Under the pieces are notes generated by a model. That model was not told the DNA's origin. It searched no databases and saw only the letters and a list, made by a program, of their open reading frames with translations. The position numbers and the translations under genes were made by a program. A stretch of DNA of 64,000 nt from Rhodococcus sp. UNC23MFCrub1.1 (lineage in GTDB: Bacteria > Actinomycetota > Actinomycetes > Mycobacteriales > Mycobacteriaceae), in contig NZ_JMLQ01000008.1 in the NCBI RefSeq assembly GCF_000686025.1, positions 62,001 through 126,000 on the forward strand. The letters are read 5' to 3'. Below are positions 29,277 to 38,143 of the stretch, piece by piece. Numbering within the stretch: the stretch's first letter is position 1; each line of letters opens with the position of its first letter.

Positions 29277-31490
29277 GTGGCCCTGTACCGGAAGTACCGT
29301 CCAGCGACGTTCGCGGAAGTGGTCGGGCAGGAGCATGTCACCGAGCCTCTGTCCGTCGCACTGGACTCGAAGCGCATCAATCACGCCTACCTCTTCTCCG
29401 GCCCTCGCGGGTGTGGCAAGACGTCGTCCGCACGTATCCTGGCGCGGTCGCTCAACTGCGTCCAGGGTCCGACGTCGACGCCGTGCGGAGTGTGCGGCTC
29501 GTGTGTCGCGCTCGCTCCCGGCGGCCCGGGCAACCTCGACGTCATCGAGCTCGACGCGGCCAGCCACGGCGGCGTGGACGACACCCGTGAGCTGCGTGAC
29601 CGCGCGTTCTACGCGCCTGCGGAATCGCGCTACCGCGTCTTCATCGTGGACGAGGCCCACATGGTCACGACGGCGGGCTTCAATGCGCTGCTCAAGATCG
29701 TGGAGGAGCCGCCCGAGCACCTGATCTTCGTGTTCGCGACCACGGAGCCGGAGAAGGTGCTGCCGACCATCCGCAGCCGCACCCATCACTACCCCTTCCG
29801 GTTGCTGCCTCCGCTCGCCATGCGCGGTCTGATGGAGCGCATCTGTGCGGAGGAGAAGGTCACCGTGCAGGATGCGGTGTACCCGTTGGTCATTCGTGCC
29901 GGTGGTGGCTCCCCGCGCGACACCCTCAGCGTGCTGGACCAGCTGCTCGCCGGTGCAGGTGACGAGGGTGTGCAGTACACCCGCGCACTCACTCTGCTCG
30001 GCGTCACCGACGTCGCGCTGATCGACGAGGCCGTCGACGCACTGGCCGCCCGGGACGGTGCCGCTCTGTTCGGCACCGTCGAGAAGGTCATGGACGCGGG
30101 CCACGATCCCCGCCGGTTCGCGGTGGACCTGCTCGATCGGCTGCGCGACCTCATCCTCATGCGTGCAGTCCCCGATGCGGGGGAGCGCGGACTCGTCGAC
30201 GCCCCCGCCGACATGCTCGAGCGGATGCGCGACGAGGCGGAGCGCATCGGCCCGGCCACGCTGGCCCGATTCGCGGAGACGGTGCACGCCGGACTCGGTG
30301 AGATGCGCGGCGCCACGGCTCCCCGGCTGTTGCTGGAGGTCATGTGTGCGCGGATGCTGCTGCCGGCGGCGTCCGATGCGGAAAGTGCTGTGCTGCAACG
30401 GTTGGAGCGACTCGAACGGCGCCTCGACGTGACCCTGCCCGCAGGCGAGGCCGCTGCGGTCGAGGCCGAACATCAGCACGACCGCCTCGAGGCGGCGGCG
30501 CAGCAGCAGACGTACCGCCGTCCGTCCGAGCGGGCGGCCGAGCCGGCCCCCGCTCCCGCGCCCGTCGTCGACGCCCCCGCAGCCAGAGTCGCTGCACCGG
30601 AACCGGTCACACCCGAACCTGCGCGCCCCGAACCGGCCGCAGCGCAGCCGCCCGCCGCGCAGCCGGCCACCCCTGAGCCCGAGCCGACCCCTGAACCCGA
30701 GCCGACCCCGGAGCCCACCCCGGTAGCCGTGGAACCCCCGGCCGCCGAATCGACGCCACCCGAGCCCACCGAGTCGGCACTCGAGCAGACAGAGACGGCA
30801 GCAGAGACAGCACCCGAGCCCGCCGCGCCGAGTCCCGCCGCGGCGGAGGGTCCGGATGCCGCGGACGTGCGCGCCGTCTGGTCCGAGGTGCGGACCAAGG
30901 TGCGCGAGCGCAGCCGCACCGTCGAGGTGATGCTCTCGGGCGCCACCGTGAAGTCCGTCGGGGACGGGGCGATCGTGTTGGCGCACGACTCGGTACCGCT
31001 GGCCAAGAGGCTGGTCGAGCCCCGCAACGCCGAGGTCATCAAGGACGCGCTGCGTGACGTCTTCGGCGTCGAGTGGACCGTGGTCTGCGAGGCGGGCGAC
31101 GGCACCGCCCGGTCGGCGGCACCGGCGCCGGCATCCACCCCGGCCGAGCGCCCGGCGTCCACCGGCCCTCGGTTCTCGCGCCCGAGCAGGTCGGCGCCCA
31201 CCCCGGAGCCGGCACGGCCGGCGCAGTCCGGCAGCGCCCCGGCGCGGTCGACGCCCTCGCGCCCGTCCGACGACGACATCCCCCCGCCGCCCGAGGAGCC
31301 CGACTATCCGGACGACCCGGGTCCCTCGCCGTACGACGGTCCACCTCCCCCGGAGAGCCCGGAGGAGCAGGAAGAGCTCATGAAGCAGGCGAAGGAGCCG
31401 GTCGATCCGTCGACGCGTCGCGATCCGGACGAGGTCGCGCTCGAGCTGCTGCAGTCCGAGCTGGGTGCCACCCCGCTGAAAGACGTCTGA
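29277..31490 (+). CDS. dnaX: DNA polymerase III gamma/tau subunit
   Basis: 737 residues from GTG 29277. The clamp-loader ATPase features are all present: YRKYRPATFAEVVGQEHV, Walker A GPRGCGKTSSARI, a zinc module C-x8-C-x2-C-x2-C (NCVQGPTSTPCGVCGSC), Walker B VFIVDEAHM and sensor SPRDTLSVLDQLL. Residues about 420-520 are a Pro/Glu/Ala-rich linker with TPEPEP repeats. A conserved tau-type domain (WSEVRTKVRERSRTVEVMLSGA) and a second Pro-rich tail follow. No slippery A-rich site is visible, so a separate gamma form by frameshifting is not supported. Confidence 0.95.
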   Translation: MALYRKYRPATFAEVVGQEHVTEPLSVALDSKRINHAYLFSGPRGCGKTSSARILARSLNCVQGPTSTPCGVCGSCVALAPGGPGNLDVIELDAASHGGVDDTRELRDRAFYAPAESRYRVFIVDEAHMVTTAGFNALLKIVEEPPEHLIFVFATTEPEKVLPTIRSRTHHYPFRLLPPLAMRGLMERICAEEKVTVQDAVYPLVIRAGGGSPRDTLSVLDQLLAGAGDEGVQYTRALTLLGVTDVALIDEAVDALAARDGAALFGTVEKVMDAGHDPRRFAVDLLDRLRDLILMRAVPDAGERGLVDAPADMLERMRDEAERIGPATLARFAETVHAGLGEMRGATAPRLLLEVMCARMLLPAASDAESAVLQRLERLERRLDVTLPAGEAAAVEAEHQHDRLEAAAQQQTYRRPSERAAEPAPAPAPVVDAPAARVAAPEPVTPEPARPEPAAAQPPAAQPATPEPEPTPEPEPTPEPTPVAVEPPAAESTPPEPTESALEQTETAAETAPEPAAPSPAAAEGPDAADVRAVWSEVRTKVRERSRTVEVMLSGATVKSVGDGAIVLAHDSVPLAKRLVEPRNAEVIKDALRDVFGVEWTVVCEAGDGTARSAAPAPASTPAERPASTGPRFSRPSRSAPTPEPARPAQSGSAPARSTPSRPSDDDIPPPPEEPDYPDDPGPSPYDGPPPPESPEEQEELMKQAKEPVDPSTRRDPDEVALELLQSELGATPLKDV

Positions 31491-31501
31491 CCTGCTGCTG
31501 A

Positions 31502-31516
31502 CGGTGTGAAACACCG
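31502..31516 (+). terminator. Possible hairpin after dnaX
   Basis: CGGTGT-GAA-ACACCG forms a short perfect stem, extendable by CTGC/GCAG with a bulge, 12 bases after the dnaX stop. It has no T-tract, so it may be a factor-dependent terminator or an operator for fadA. Confidence 0.3.
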
Positions 31517-31666
31517 GCAGGAGTGTCACAGTGCGCGCTCGTTTCGGTCCTTTCGGCAGCGCGGCTCCATGCCTAGGGTGAATGGCGTCGAGGTCTGTCC
31601 TCGTGGGCGCCGGTGTCTCCAGTGCACCGTGCTGCCCGAGTCTCACGTCGGAAGGAACTGTGTTCA

Positions 31667-32878
31667 GTGACCACAGAGGCATACATCTACGAAGCCATCA
31701 GAACACCGCGAGGTAAGGGTAAGAACGGGTCGCTGCACTCGGTCAAGCCGATCTCGCTGGTCACCGGGTTGATCGACGAGCTCCGCCGTCGTTTCCCCGA
31801 CATGGACGAGGATCGCATCTCCGATCTGATCCTGGGCGTCGTCTCGCCCGTGGGAGATCAGGGTGCCGACATCGCCCGTACCGCGGTGCTCGCCGCGAAG
31901 ATGCCCGACACGGTCGGCGGCTTCCAGCTCAACCGTTTCTGCGCGTCCGGCCTCGAAGCCGTCAACCTCGCCGCGCAGAAGGTGCGGTCGGGCTGGGACG
32001 AGCTCGTCATCGCCGGTGGCGTGGAGTCGATGTCCCGCGTTCCCATGGGATCGGACGGCGGCGCGTGGGCCATGGACCCGCAGACCAACTACGACACCTA
32101 CTTCGCCCCCCAGGGCATCGGCGCCGACCTCATCGCGACGATCGAGGGCTTCACCCGTGAGGACGTCGACGCGTACGCCGCGCAGTCCCAGGAGCGCGCT
32201 GCAGCCGCATGGTCGGGTGGCTACTTCACCAAGTCCGTCGTGCCGGTCACGGACCAGAACGGTCTGCTGATCCTCGACAGTGACGAGCACATGCGCCCCG
32301 GCACCACCGTCGAGTCGCTCGGCAAGCTCAAGCCGGCCTTCGAGGGCATCGCCGCGATGGGCGGGTTCGACGACGTCGCGCTGCAGAAGTACCACTGGAT
32401 CGAGAAGATCGATCACGTCCACACCGGCGGTAACTCGTCGGGCATCGTCGACGGTGCGGCCCTGGTCGTCGTCGGCAGCGAGGACGCCGGCAAGTCGATG
32501 GGCATGACGCCGCGCGCTCGCGTCGTCGCGACCGCCACCAGCGGCGCCGACACCACCATCATGCTGACCGGGCCGACGCCCGCGTCGAAGAAGGTGCTGG
32601 CCGCGGCCGGCCTGACGGTCGACGACATCGACCTGTTCGAGCTGAACGAGGCATTCGCCTCCGTGGTCCTGCGCTTCCAGCGCGACCTGAAGATCCCGGG
32701 CGAGAAGCTCAACGTCAACGGTGGCGCCATCGCGATGGGCCACCCCCTCGGTGCCACGGGCGCCATGATCACCGGCACCGTGCTCGACGAGCTCGAGCGT
32801 CGGAACGGCCGCTACGCACTGATCACCCTGTGCATCGGCGGCGGCATGGGCGTGGCCACCATCATCGAGCGAGTCTGA
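31667..32878 (+). CDS. fadA: Acetyl-CoA acyltransferase (thiolase), beta-oxidation
   Basis: 403 residues from GTG 31667, preceded by GGAAGGAAC. Thiolase catalytic residues are present: Cys92 in [10 protein letters not shown], the GHPLGATG histidine motif and Cys in LCIGGGMG. The enzyme removes acetyl-CoA from 3-ketoacyl-CoA. It is eight bases upstream of fadB, and the two encode the subunits of the trifunctional beta-oxidation complex (compare Rv0859/Rv0860). The 176 bases before it probably hold its promoter. Confidence 0.93.
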   Translation: MTTEAYIYEAIRTPRGKGKNGSLHSVKPISLVTGLIDELRRRFPDMDEDRISDLILGVVSPVGDQGADIARTAVLAAKMPDTVGGFQLNRFCASGLEAVNLAAQKVRSGWDELVIAGGVESMSRVPMGSDGGAWAMDPQTNYDTYFAPQGIGADLIATIEGFTREDVDAYAAQSQERAAAAWSGGYFTKSVVPVTDQNGLLILDSDEHMRPGTTVESLGKLKPAFEGIAAMGGFDDVALQKYHWIEKIDHVHTGGNSSGIVDGAALVVVGSEDAGKSMGMTPRARVVATATSGADTTIMLTGPTPASKKVLAAAGLTVDDIDLFELNEAFASVVLRFQRDLKIPGEKLNVNGGAIAMGHPLGATGAMITGTVLDELERRNGRYALITLCIGGGMGVATIIERV

Positions 32879-32886
32879 GGAACAGC

Positions 32887-35037
32887 ATGAGTGACAACAT
32901 GATTCAGTGGGACCAGGATGCCGACGGCATCGTCACCCTGACGATGGACGACCCGAACCAGGGCGCCAACACGATGAACGAGCTCTACAAGACCTCGATG
33001 GGCGCCACGGTCGACCGCCTCGAGGCCGAGAAGGACTCCATCACCGGTGTCGTCGTCACCTCGGCGAAGAAGACCTTCTTCGCCGGTGGCGATCTCAAGA
33101 ACATGATCAAGGCCGGCCCCGCCGACGCCCAGCAGATCTTCGACGAGGTGCAGACGGTCAAGTCGCAGCTGCGTCGGCTCGAGACGCTCGGCAAGCCTGT
33201 CGTGTCCGCGATCAACGGCGCCGCACTCGGTGGCGGCCTGGAGATCACGCTGGCGACGCACCACCGCATCGTCGCGGACGTTCCCGGTGTCCAGCTCGGC
33301 CTGCCCGAGGTGTCGCTGGGCCTGCTGCCCGGCGGCGGCGGCGTCACCCGCATCACCCGCATGATGGGTATCCAGAACGGCTTCATGTCGGTGCTGTCCC
33401 AGGGCACGCGATTCCGCCCGGCCAAGGCGCTCGAGCTCGGTCTGGTGCACGAGGTCGTCGGCAGCGTCGAGGAACTCGTTCCCGCTGCGAAGGCATGGAT
33501 CAAGGCCAACCCCGAGGGCGGCGTCGCCCCGTGGGACGTCAAGGGCTACAAGATCCCCGGCGGCACGCCTTCCAATCCCAAGCTCGCGCAGATCCTTCCG
33601 GCGTTCCCGTCGAACCTGCGCAAGCAGATCAAGGGCGCGCCGATGCCGGCACCGCTCGCGATCCTGTCCGCCGCGGTGGAGGGTGCGCAGGTCGACTTCG
33701 ACAACGCGTCCACCATCGAGTCGCGCTACTTCACGTCGCTCGTCACCGGCCAGGTGTCGAAGAACATGATCCAGGCATTCTTCTTCGACCTGCAGGCGAT
33801 CAATGCCGGCAAGTCCCGCCCGGACGGCTACGAGAAGACGCAGTTCACCAAGGTCGCCGTGCTCGGCGCCGGCATGATGGGCGCGGGCATCGCCTACGTC
33901 TGTGCCAAGGCCGGAATCGACGTGGTGCTCAAGGACGTCGAGCAGGCGTCCGCGGACAAGGGCAAGGCGTACTCCGAGGCCATCGAGGCCAAGGCGCTCT
34001 CACGCGGCAAGACCACGCAGGAGAAGTCGGACGCGCTGCTGGCGCGTATCCACCCGACGGCCGATCCGAAGGACGTCGAGGGTGCAGACCTCGTCATCGA
34101 GGCGGTCTTCGAGTCGCAGGACCTCAAGCACAAGGTCTTCCAGGAGATCGAGGACCTCGTCGCTCCCGATTCGCTGCTCGGCTCGAACACCTCGACGCTT
34201 CCCATCACCGGTCTCGCGACGGGTGTGAAGCGCCAGGAAGACTTCATCGGTATTCACTTCTTCTCGCCCGTCGACAAGATGCCGCTGGTCGAGATCATCC
34301 GTGGCGACAAGACCTCGGATGCCGCTCTGGCCAAGGCATTCGACCTCGTACAGGCCATCAAGAAGACTCCGATCGTCGTCAACGACAGCCGTGGCTTCTT
34401 CACCTCCCGCGTGATCGGCACCTTCATCAACGAGGCCATCGCCATGCTGGGCGAGGGCGTCGAGCCCGCGACCATCGAGCAGGCCGGTCTGCAGGCGGGC
34501 TACCCGGCGCCGCCGTTGCAGCTCTCCGACGAGCTGACGCTGACGCTGATGCAGAAGATCCGCAAGGAGACCTACGACGCGATCGTCGCAGCCGGCGGAA
34601 CTCCTCCCGAGGATGCCGCGGGCGCGGTCATCGACAAGATGGTCGACGAGTTCGAGCGTCCGTCGAAGGCCAAGGGTGCCGGCTTCTACGAGTACGTCGA
34701 CGGCAAGCGCACCGGCCTCTGGTCGGGTCTGCGTGACGCCTTCAAGTCGGGTACCTCGGAGTCGTCGTTCGAGGACCTCAAGGAGCGCATGCTCTTCATC
34801 GAGGCGATCGAGACGCAGAAGTGCTTCGACGAGGGCGTGCTGAACACGACGGCCGACGCCAACATCGGCTCGATCTTCGGTATCGGCTTCCCGGCGTGGA
34901 CCGGTGGCGTGCACCAGTACGTCGTCGGCTACGAGGCCGCGGACGGCTCGATCGGCAAGGAGGCGTTCGTCGCCCGTGCCGAGGAGCTGGCCAAGCAGTA
35001 CGGCGAGCGGTTCACTCCGCCTGCGTCTCTGCGCTAG
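32887..35037 (+). CDS. fadB: Beta-oxidation multifunctional enzyme (enoyl-CoA hydratase / 3-hydroxyacyl-CoA dehydrogenase)
   Basis: 716 residues from the ATG at 32887. The first 300 residues are a crotonase-type hydratase (KKTFFAGGDLKNM, INGAALGGGLEI, VSLGLLPGGGGVTRI). A Rossmann dehydrogenase follows (VAVLGAGMMGAGIAYVCAKAG near 318-338; SNTSTLPIT; GIHFFSPVDKMPLVEI). The C-terminal dehydrogenase domains include FFTSRVIGTFINEA. It hydrates enoyl-CoA and oxidises the 3-hydroxy product. It is cotranscribed with fadA and ended by a strong hairpin. Confidence 0.95.
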   Translation: MSDNMIQWDQDADGIVTLTMDDPNQGANTMNELYKTSMGATVDRLEAEKDSITGVVVTSAKKTFFAGGDLKNMIKAGPADAQQIFDEVQTVKSQLRRLETLGKPVVSAINGAALGGGLEITLATHHRIVADVPGVQLGLPEVSLGLLPGGGGVTRITRMMGIQNGFMSVLSQGTRFRPAKALELGLVHEVVGSVEELVPAAKAWIKANPEGGVAPWDVKGYKIPGGTPSNPKLAQILPAFPSNLRKQIKGAPMPAPLAILSAAVEGAQVDFDNASTIESRYFTSLVTGQVSKNMIQAFFFDLQAINAGKSRPDGYEKTQFTKVAVLGAGMMGAGIAYVCAKAGIDVVLKDVEQASADKGKAYSEAIEAKALSRGKTTQEKSDALLARIHPTADPKDVEGADLVIEAVFESQDLKHKVFQEIEDLVAPDSLLGSNTSTLPITGLATGVKRQEDFIGIHFFSPVDKMPLVEIIRGDKTSDAALAKAFDLVQAIKKTPIVVNDSRGFFTSRVIGTFINEAIAMLGEGVEPATIEQAGLQAGYPAPPLQLSDELTLTLMQKIRKETYDAIVAAGGTPPEDAAGAVIDKMVDEFERPSKAKGAGFYEYVDGKRTGLWSGLRDAFKSGTSESSFEDLKERMLFIEAIETQKCFDEGVLNTTADANIGSIFGIGFPAWTGGVHQYVVGYEAADGSIGKEAFVARAEELAKQYGERFTPPASLR

Positions 35038-35047
35038 TCACGAGTAC

Positions 35048-35083
35048 ACGACAGCCCCGCACCTCCTGGTGTGGGGCTGTCGT
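35048..35083. terminator. Bidirectional terminator between fadB and the lipase gene
   Basis: ACGACAGCCCCGCAC and GTGTGGGGCTGTCGT pair over 15 bp with one G-T, around a 6-base loop. It lies between convergent genes. Confidence 0.82.
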
Positions 35084-35087
35084 CGTC

Positions 35088-36227
35088 TCAGCTCAGGACG
35101 CGCGCGGCGAAGTCGAGTGATGCGGGCATGGAGGCCATCAGGGTGCCGATGTGATCGGGCGTCGGAAAGGTGACCAGCTGGAAGTCCGTACCGGCAGCGG
35201 TCATCCGGGCCGTGTGGACGAACGTGAGCGGAGCCGGAACTGTCTGATCGGAGAGGCTCTGAGTCACGAGGAGCGGCCGGTCGTAGCCACTGACGGGGAC
35301 GGCCTGCATCTGCTCGAGCACGGGGGCCAGCGGCGTCAACGGGCGCGTGAGAAGCTCCCCGAACTGGGCCGGGTGCGCCGACCGATAATCGCGGAATTCG
35401 TTGCCGCACAGCGTGGTCGCAGCGTCGAGATACTCGACGCCCTTCGGCGTGAGGTACTGCCGGACGTCGAGTTCCGGACGTTGGTCCGCCAGTCCGGCGA
35501 GGGTGTAGAAGACGTAGCCGAGAAAGCCGCTGGGGACGACCGGCGGGAGAACCGGACCGACCAGCGGGAGCACGGTGTCGAGCCCCGTCGGGCCGGCCAC
35601 GGACACGGCGCCGCGGAAGTCGAGGTCCGGTGCGCGGGTGGATGCCGCTGCGGCGGTGAAGAAGGACGTGTTGCCGCCCTGGGACAGGCCGGTGGTGATC
35701 CATTCCGGCGAGAGCCGATCGCCGAGCATCGTGTGTGCTGCGCGGACGATGTCGATCGCGTTGGCACCGGCGGCGGGTCCGTCCAGATAGGCGTGCACAC
35801 CCGGAGTCCCCATGCCCGCATAGTCGGTGGCCACCACGGCGTGGCCGGCGGCCAGCCACGCCTCGATCGCCGGACGCTCGTACTGCGCGGTGCCCGTCGC
35901 CGACGGTGCACACGAGTCGGCGACACCGGTGGTGCCGTGGGCGTAGGACACGACCGGCCATCCGTCGGCGGGAGCATCGCCTGTCGGCACGAACACCGTG
36001 CCCGTCGACTCCCCGGCCTGCTCGGCCGTCCGCAGCGTGGAGTAGCGCACCACATAGCTCTCCGCGGCGCCGGCGGGTGCCAGCGCGGGATCGAGCGCGG
36101 TGCTGGAGAGCACCGTGCCCGCGGCCGTCTCGGCGGACGCGGGAGCAGGGACGAGAAGGACGGACGACGCGAGTGCGACGCACGCGACGAGGACCGGTGG
36201 ACAGAATCGTCGGGGAAGAGAAGTCAC
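35088..36227 (-). CDS. Secreted lipase-family alpha/beta hydrolase
   Basis: 379 residues from GTG 36227. The N-terminus is a signal peptide: RR, a hydrophobic stretch (about 11-25) and an Ala-x-Ala site (PAPASAETA). The mature part resembles secretory lipases (LIP family): VSYAHGTTGVADSC, nucleophile elbow TGLSQGGNTSF, late Asp in LVTQSLSDQTVP and His in FPTPDHIGTLMAS. It would hydrolyse lipid esters outside the membrane. It faces fadAB across a terminator, so fatty acids released could feed that complex, though this is only inferred. Confidence 0.85.
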   Translation of the reverse strand: MTSLPRRFCPPVLVACVALASSVLLVPAPASAETAAGTVLSSTALDPALAPAGAAESYVVRYSTLRTAEQAGESTGTVFVPTGDAPADGWPVVSYAHGTTGVADSCAPSATGTAQYERPAIEAWLAAGHAVVATDYAGMGTPGVHAYLDGPAAGANAIDIVRAAHTMLGDRLSPEWITTGLSQGGNTSFFTAAAASTRAPDLDFRGAVSVAGPTGLDTVLPLVGPVLPPVVPSGFLGYVFYTLAGLADQRPELDVRQYLTPKGVEYLDAATTLCGNEFRDYRSAHPAQFGELLTRPLTPLAPVLEQMQAVPVSGYDRPLLVTQSLSDQTVPAPLTFVHTARMTAAGTDFQLVTFPTPDHIGTLMASMPASLDFAARVLS

Positions 36228-36335
36228 GGACAGCAGTCCATCATGTCGAGCGGCGTCCGTGGTGTGTCCCGTCGCGACGATGTGTCTCGTCACGAGAACG
36301 GGCCCGACGCGGCATCAGGGGACTAGGTTCGACAG

Positions 36336-36524
36336 GTGAAGACTCCCGTTGTCACCGTCATCGGTGCCGTGATCGCCGTCATGGGCCTGCTGTTCAGCCT
36401 CCAGGGATTCGGGGTGATCGGTGGCAGTGCGATGAGCAACACGACCACCTGGTCGATCCTCGGCCCCGTCATCCTGATCGTCGGAGTGGCGATCGTGGTG
36501 GTGAGCAGGCGCCGAGGGGTCTAG
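36336..36524 (+). CDS. Small two-helix membrane protein
   Basis: 62 residues from GTG 36336. Two hydrophobic helices (about 5-26 and 40-57) are joined by a short loop GGSAMSNTTTW and end in RRRGV, giving positive-inside topology. I do not recognise a family. Its TAG stop shares the palindrome CTAG with the TAG stop of the convergent acyl-CoA synthetase gene. It is probably real because the membrane pattern and start are clean. Confidence 0.65.
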   Translation: MKTPVVTVIGAVIAVMGLLFSLQGFGVIGGSAMSNTTTWSILGPVILIVGVAIVVVSRRRGV

Positions 36525-38056
36525 TCGGAGAAACGCCTGCGCAGGTCGACCTTCACGACTTTGCCGCCGGCGTTGCGGGGGAGCGCCTCCACCAGCACCA
36601 GGTGGCGCGGGTGCTTGTAGTGCGCGAGGCGTCCGTCCAGCCAGCCGACGAGGTCGGGAAGCGTGAGGTCCGGCTCGTCGGTGCCGCGCTGCGCGACGAC
36701 GGCGACGGGCACCTCACCCCAGCGGTCGTCCGGGCGGCCTATCACTGCTGCCTCGAGGATTCGTGGGTGGGAGAACAGCACGTTCTCGACCTCGGCGCAG
36801 TAGATGTTCTCGCCGCCGGAGATGATCATGTCCTTCTTGCGGTCGACGACGAAGACGAAGCCCTCCTCGTCCTGACGCACCAGGTCGCCGGAATGGAACC
36901 AGCCACCGTGGAACGCGTCCGACGTGGCGGCAGGGTTCTCCCAGTACCCGTGCATCAGCGTCGGCCCGCGATAGACGATCTCGCCGATGTCGCCCTGCGG
37001 GACGTCGATCATGTCGTCGTCGACGACCCGAGCCTCCACCGTGGCGACGACGCGTCCCACGGATCCGAGTTTGCGCAGTGCGTCGCCGCCGTCGAGGACG
37101 CAGGTGATCGGCGACATCTCGGTCTGACCGAAGACGGCCACGGTGAGGGCGTCGGGGAAGGTCTGCGACATCGCCCGCAGGACGGTGTCCGACGCCGGCG
37201 CCGCACCCCACGAGATCACTCGCAGCGACAACGTCCTGGGGCGGCGCGCCTGTTCCGCGCAGACCGCCTGCCACTGCACCGGCACGAGGAACAGGGTGGT
37301 CACCGCCTCGGCCTCGAGGACGTCGAGCAACGCGGCCGGATCGAACGCGCCGACGGGGTGGACGACGGTCGGGATGCCGAGCTTGAGGCTGGGGGCGATG
37401 CTGCCCAGGGCGGCGATGTGGAACATCGGTGACGCACAGAAGTTGATCTCGTCGACTCCGTACATCTGCAGGGCGCGAATGCAGGTAAGCGCCTGAGCCT
37501 GCATGTTGGAATGAGACAGCACAGCGCCTTTGGGACGGCCGGTCGTTCCCGAGGTGTACATGATCAGAGCCGGTGCGTCGTCCGGGACGTCGGTGTCCGG
37601 CGCGGGCGTGTTCTCGCGGATCAGAGCCTCGTAGGTGTCCCCGTCTCCTCCCACGATGATCGAGTCCGCGATGCCGACCGCCGCGGCGAGCGGCGCCAGG
37701 GCGTCCTCCACGACGATGAGGCCGGCGCCGCTGTTCTGCGCGAGGTAGGTGATCTCCGGGGCGCTCATCCGAAAGTTGACGGGCACGGCGATTGCACCGA
37801 CGGCAGTGATCGCGAGCACCGATTCGATGTACTCGGGCCGGTTGAGCATGAGGATCAGCACCCGGTCCCCGGCCGTCACGCCACGGTGGGCCAACCCGCC
37901 GGCGAGTGCGTCGACACGATCGCAGAGGCCGCGCCAGGTGTGCGTCGTCCCACCGAAGCGCAGCGCCACGCCCGCGGGATTCATCAGTGCGTGTCGTCGT
38001 ACCTGGTTGTTCCAGTTGTCCCGCCGTGCACGTCCGGGCTGCGACTGATCCGCCAT
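36521..38056 (-). CDS. Fatty-acyl-CoA synthetase (AMP-binding, FadD type)
   Basis: 511 residues from the ATG at 38056, with AGAGGAC upstream. It is an adenylate-forming enzyme: P-loop YTSGTTGRPKGAV (near 167), FGQTEMSP, GWFHSGDLVRQDEEGF, and RKKDMIISGGENI, with the catalytic Lys near the C-terminus in GGKVVKVDLRRRF. It activates carboxylic or fatty acids as CoA thioesters. It lies 87 bases downstream of the methyltransferase/oxidase pair on the same strand and may belong to the same transcript. Confidence 0.9.
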   Translation of the reverse strand: MADQSQPGRARRDNWNNQVRRHALMNPAGVALRFGGTTHTWRGLCDRVDALAGGLAHRGVTAGDRVLILMLNRPEYIESVLAITAVGAIAVPVNFRMSAPEITYLAQNSGAGLIVVEDALAPLAAAVGIADSIIVGGDGDTYEALIRENTPAPDTDVPDDAPALIMYTSGTTGRPKGAVLSHSNMQAQALTCIRALQMYGVDEINFCASPMFHIAALGSIAPSLKLGIPTVVHPVGAFDPAALLDVLEAEAVTTLFLVPVQWQAVCAEQARRPRTLSLRVISWGAAPASDTVLRAMSQTFPDALTVAVFGQTEMSPITCVLDGGDALRKLGSVGRVVATVEARVVDDDMIDVPQGDIGEIVYRGPTLMHGYWENPAATSDAFHGGWFHSGDLVRQDEEGFVFVVDRKKDMIISGGENIYCAEVENVLFSHPRILEAAVIGRPDDRWGEVPVAVVAQRGTDEPDLTLPDLVGWLDGRLAHYKHPRHLVLVEALPRNAGGKVVKVDLRRRFSD

Positions 38057-38143
38057 CTCGGGTGTCCTCTCGTGGAGTCGCACCCACTCGGGTGTCGACA
38101 GTCCCCGTGATTCGACACCCGAGACGGCGTCCGTGTCAGTGGA

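Noticed and set aside
30540-30840. Programmed frameshift producing a short DnaX form
   Set aside because: The Pro/Glu repeat region has no A-rich slippery heptamer, and the frame is open to the natural stop.
29184-31682. 832-codon open frame opposite dnaX
   Set aside because: It is the complement of a well-supported gene. The predicted protein is low-complexity Arg/Gly/His-rich with no recognisable motif, as is usual for shadow frames in very GC-rich DNA.
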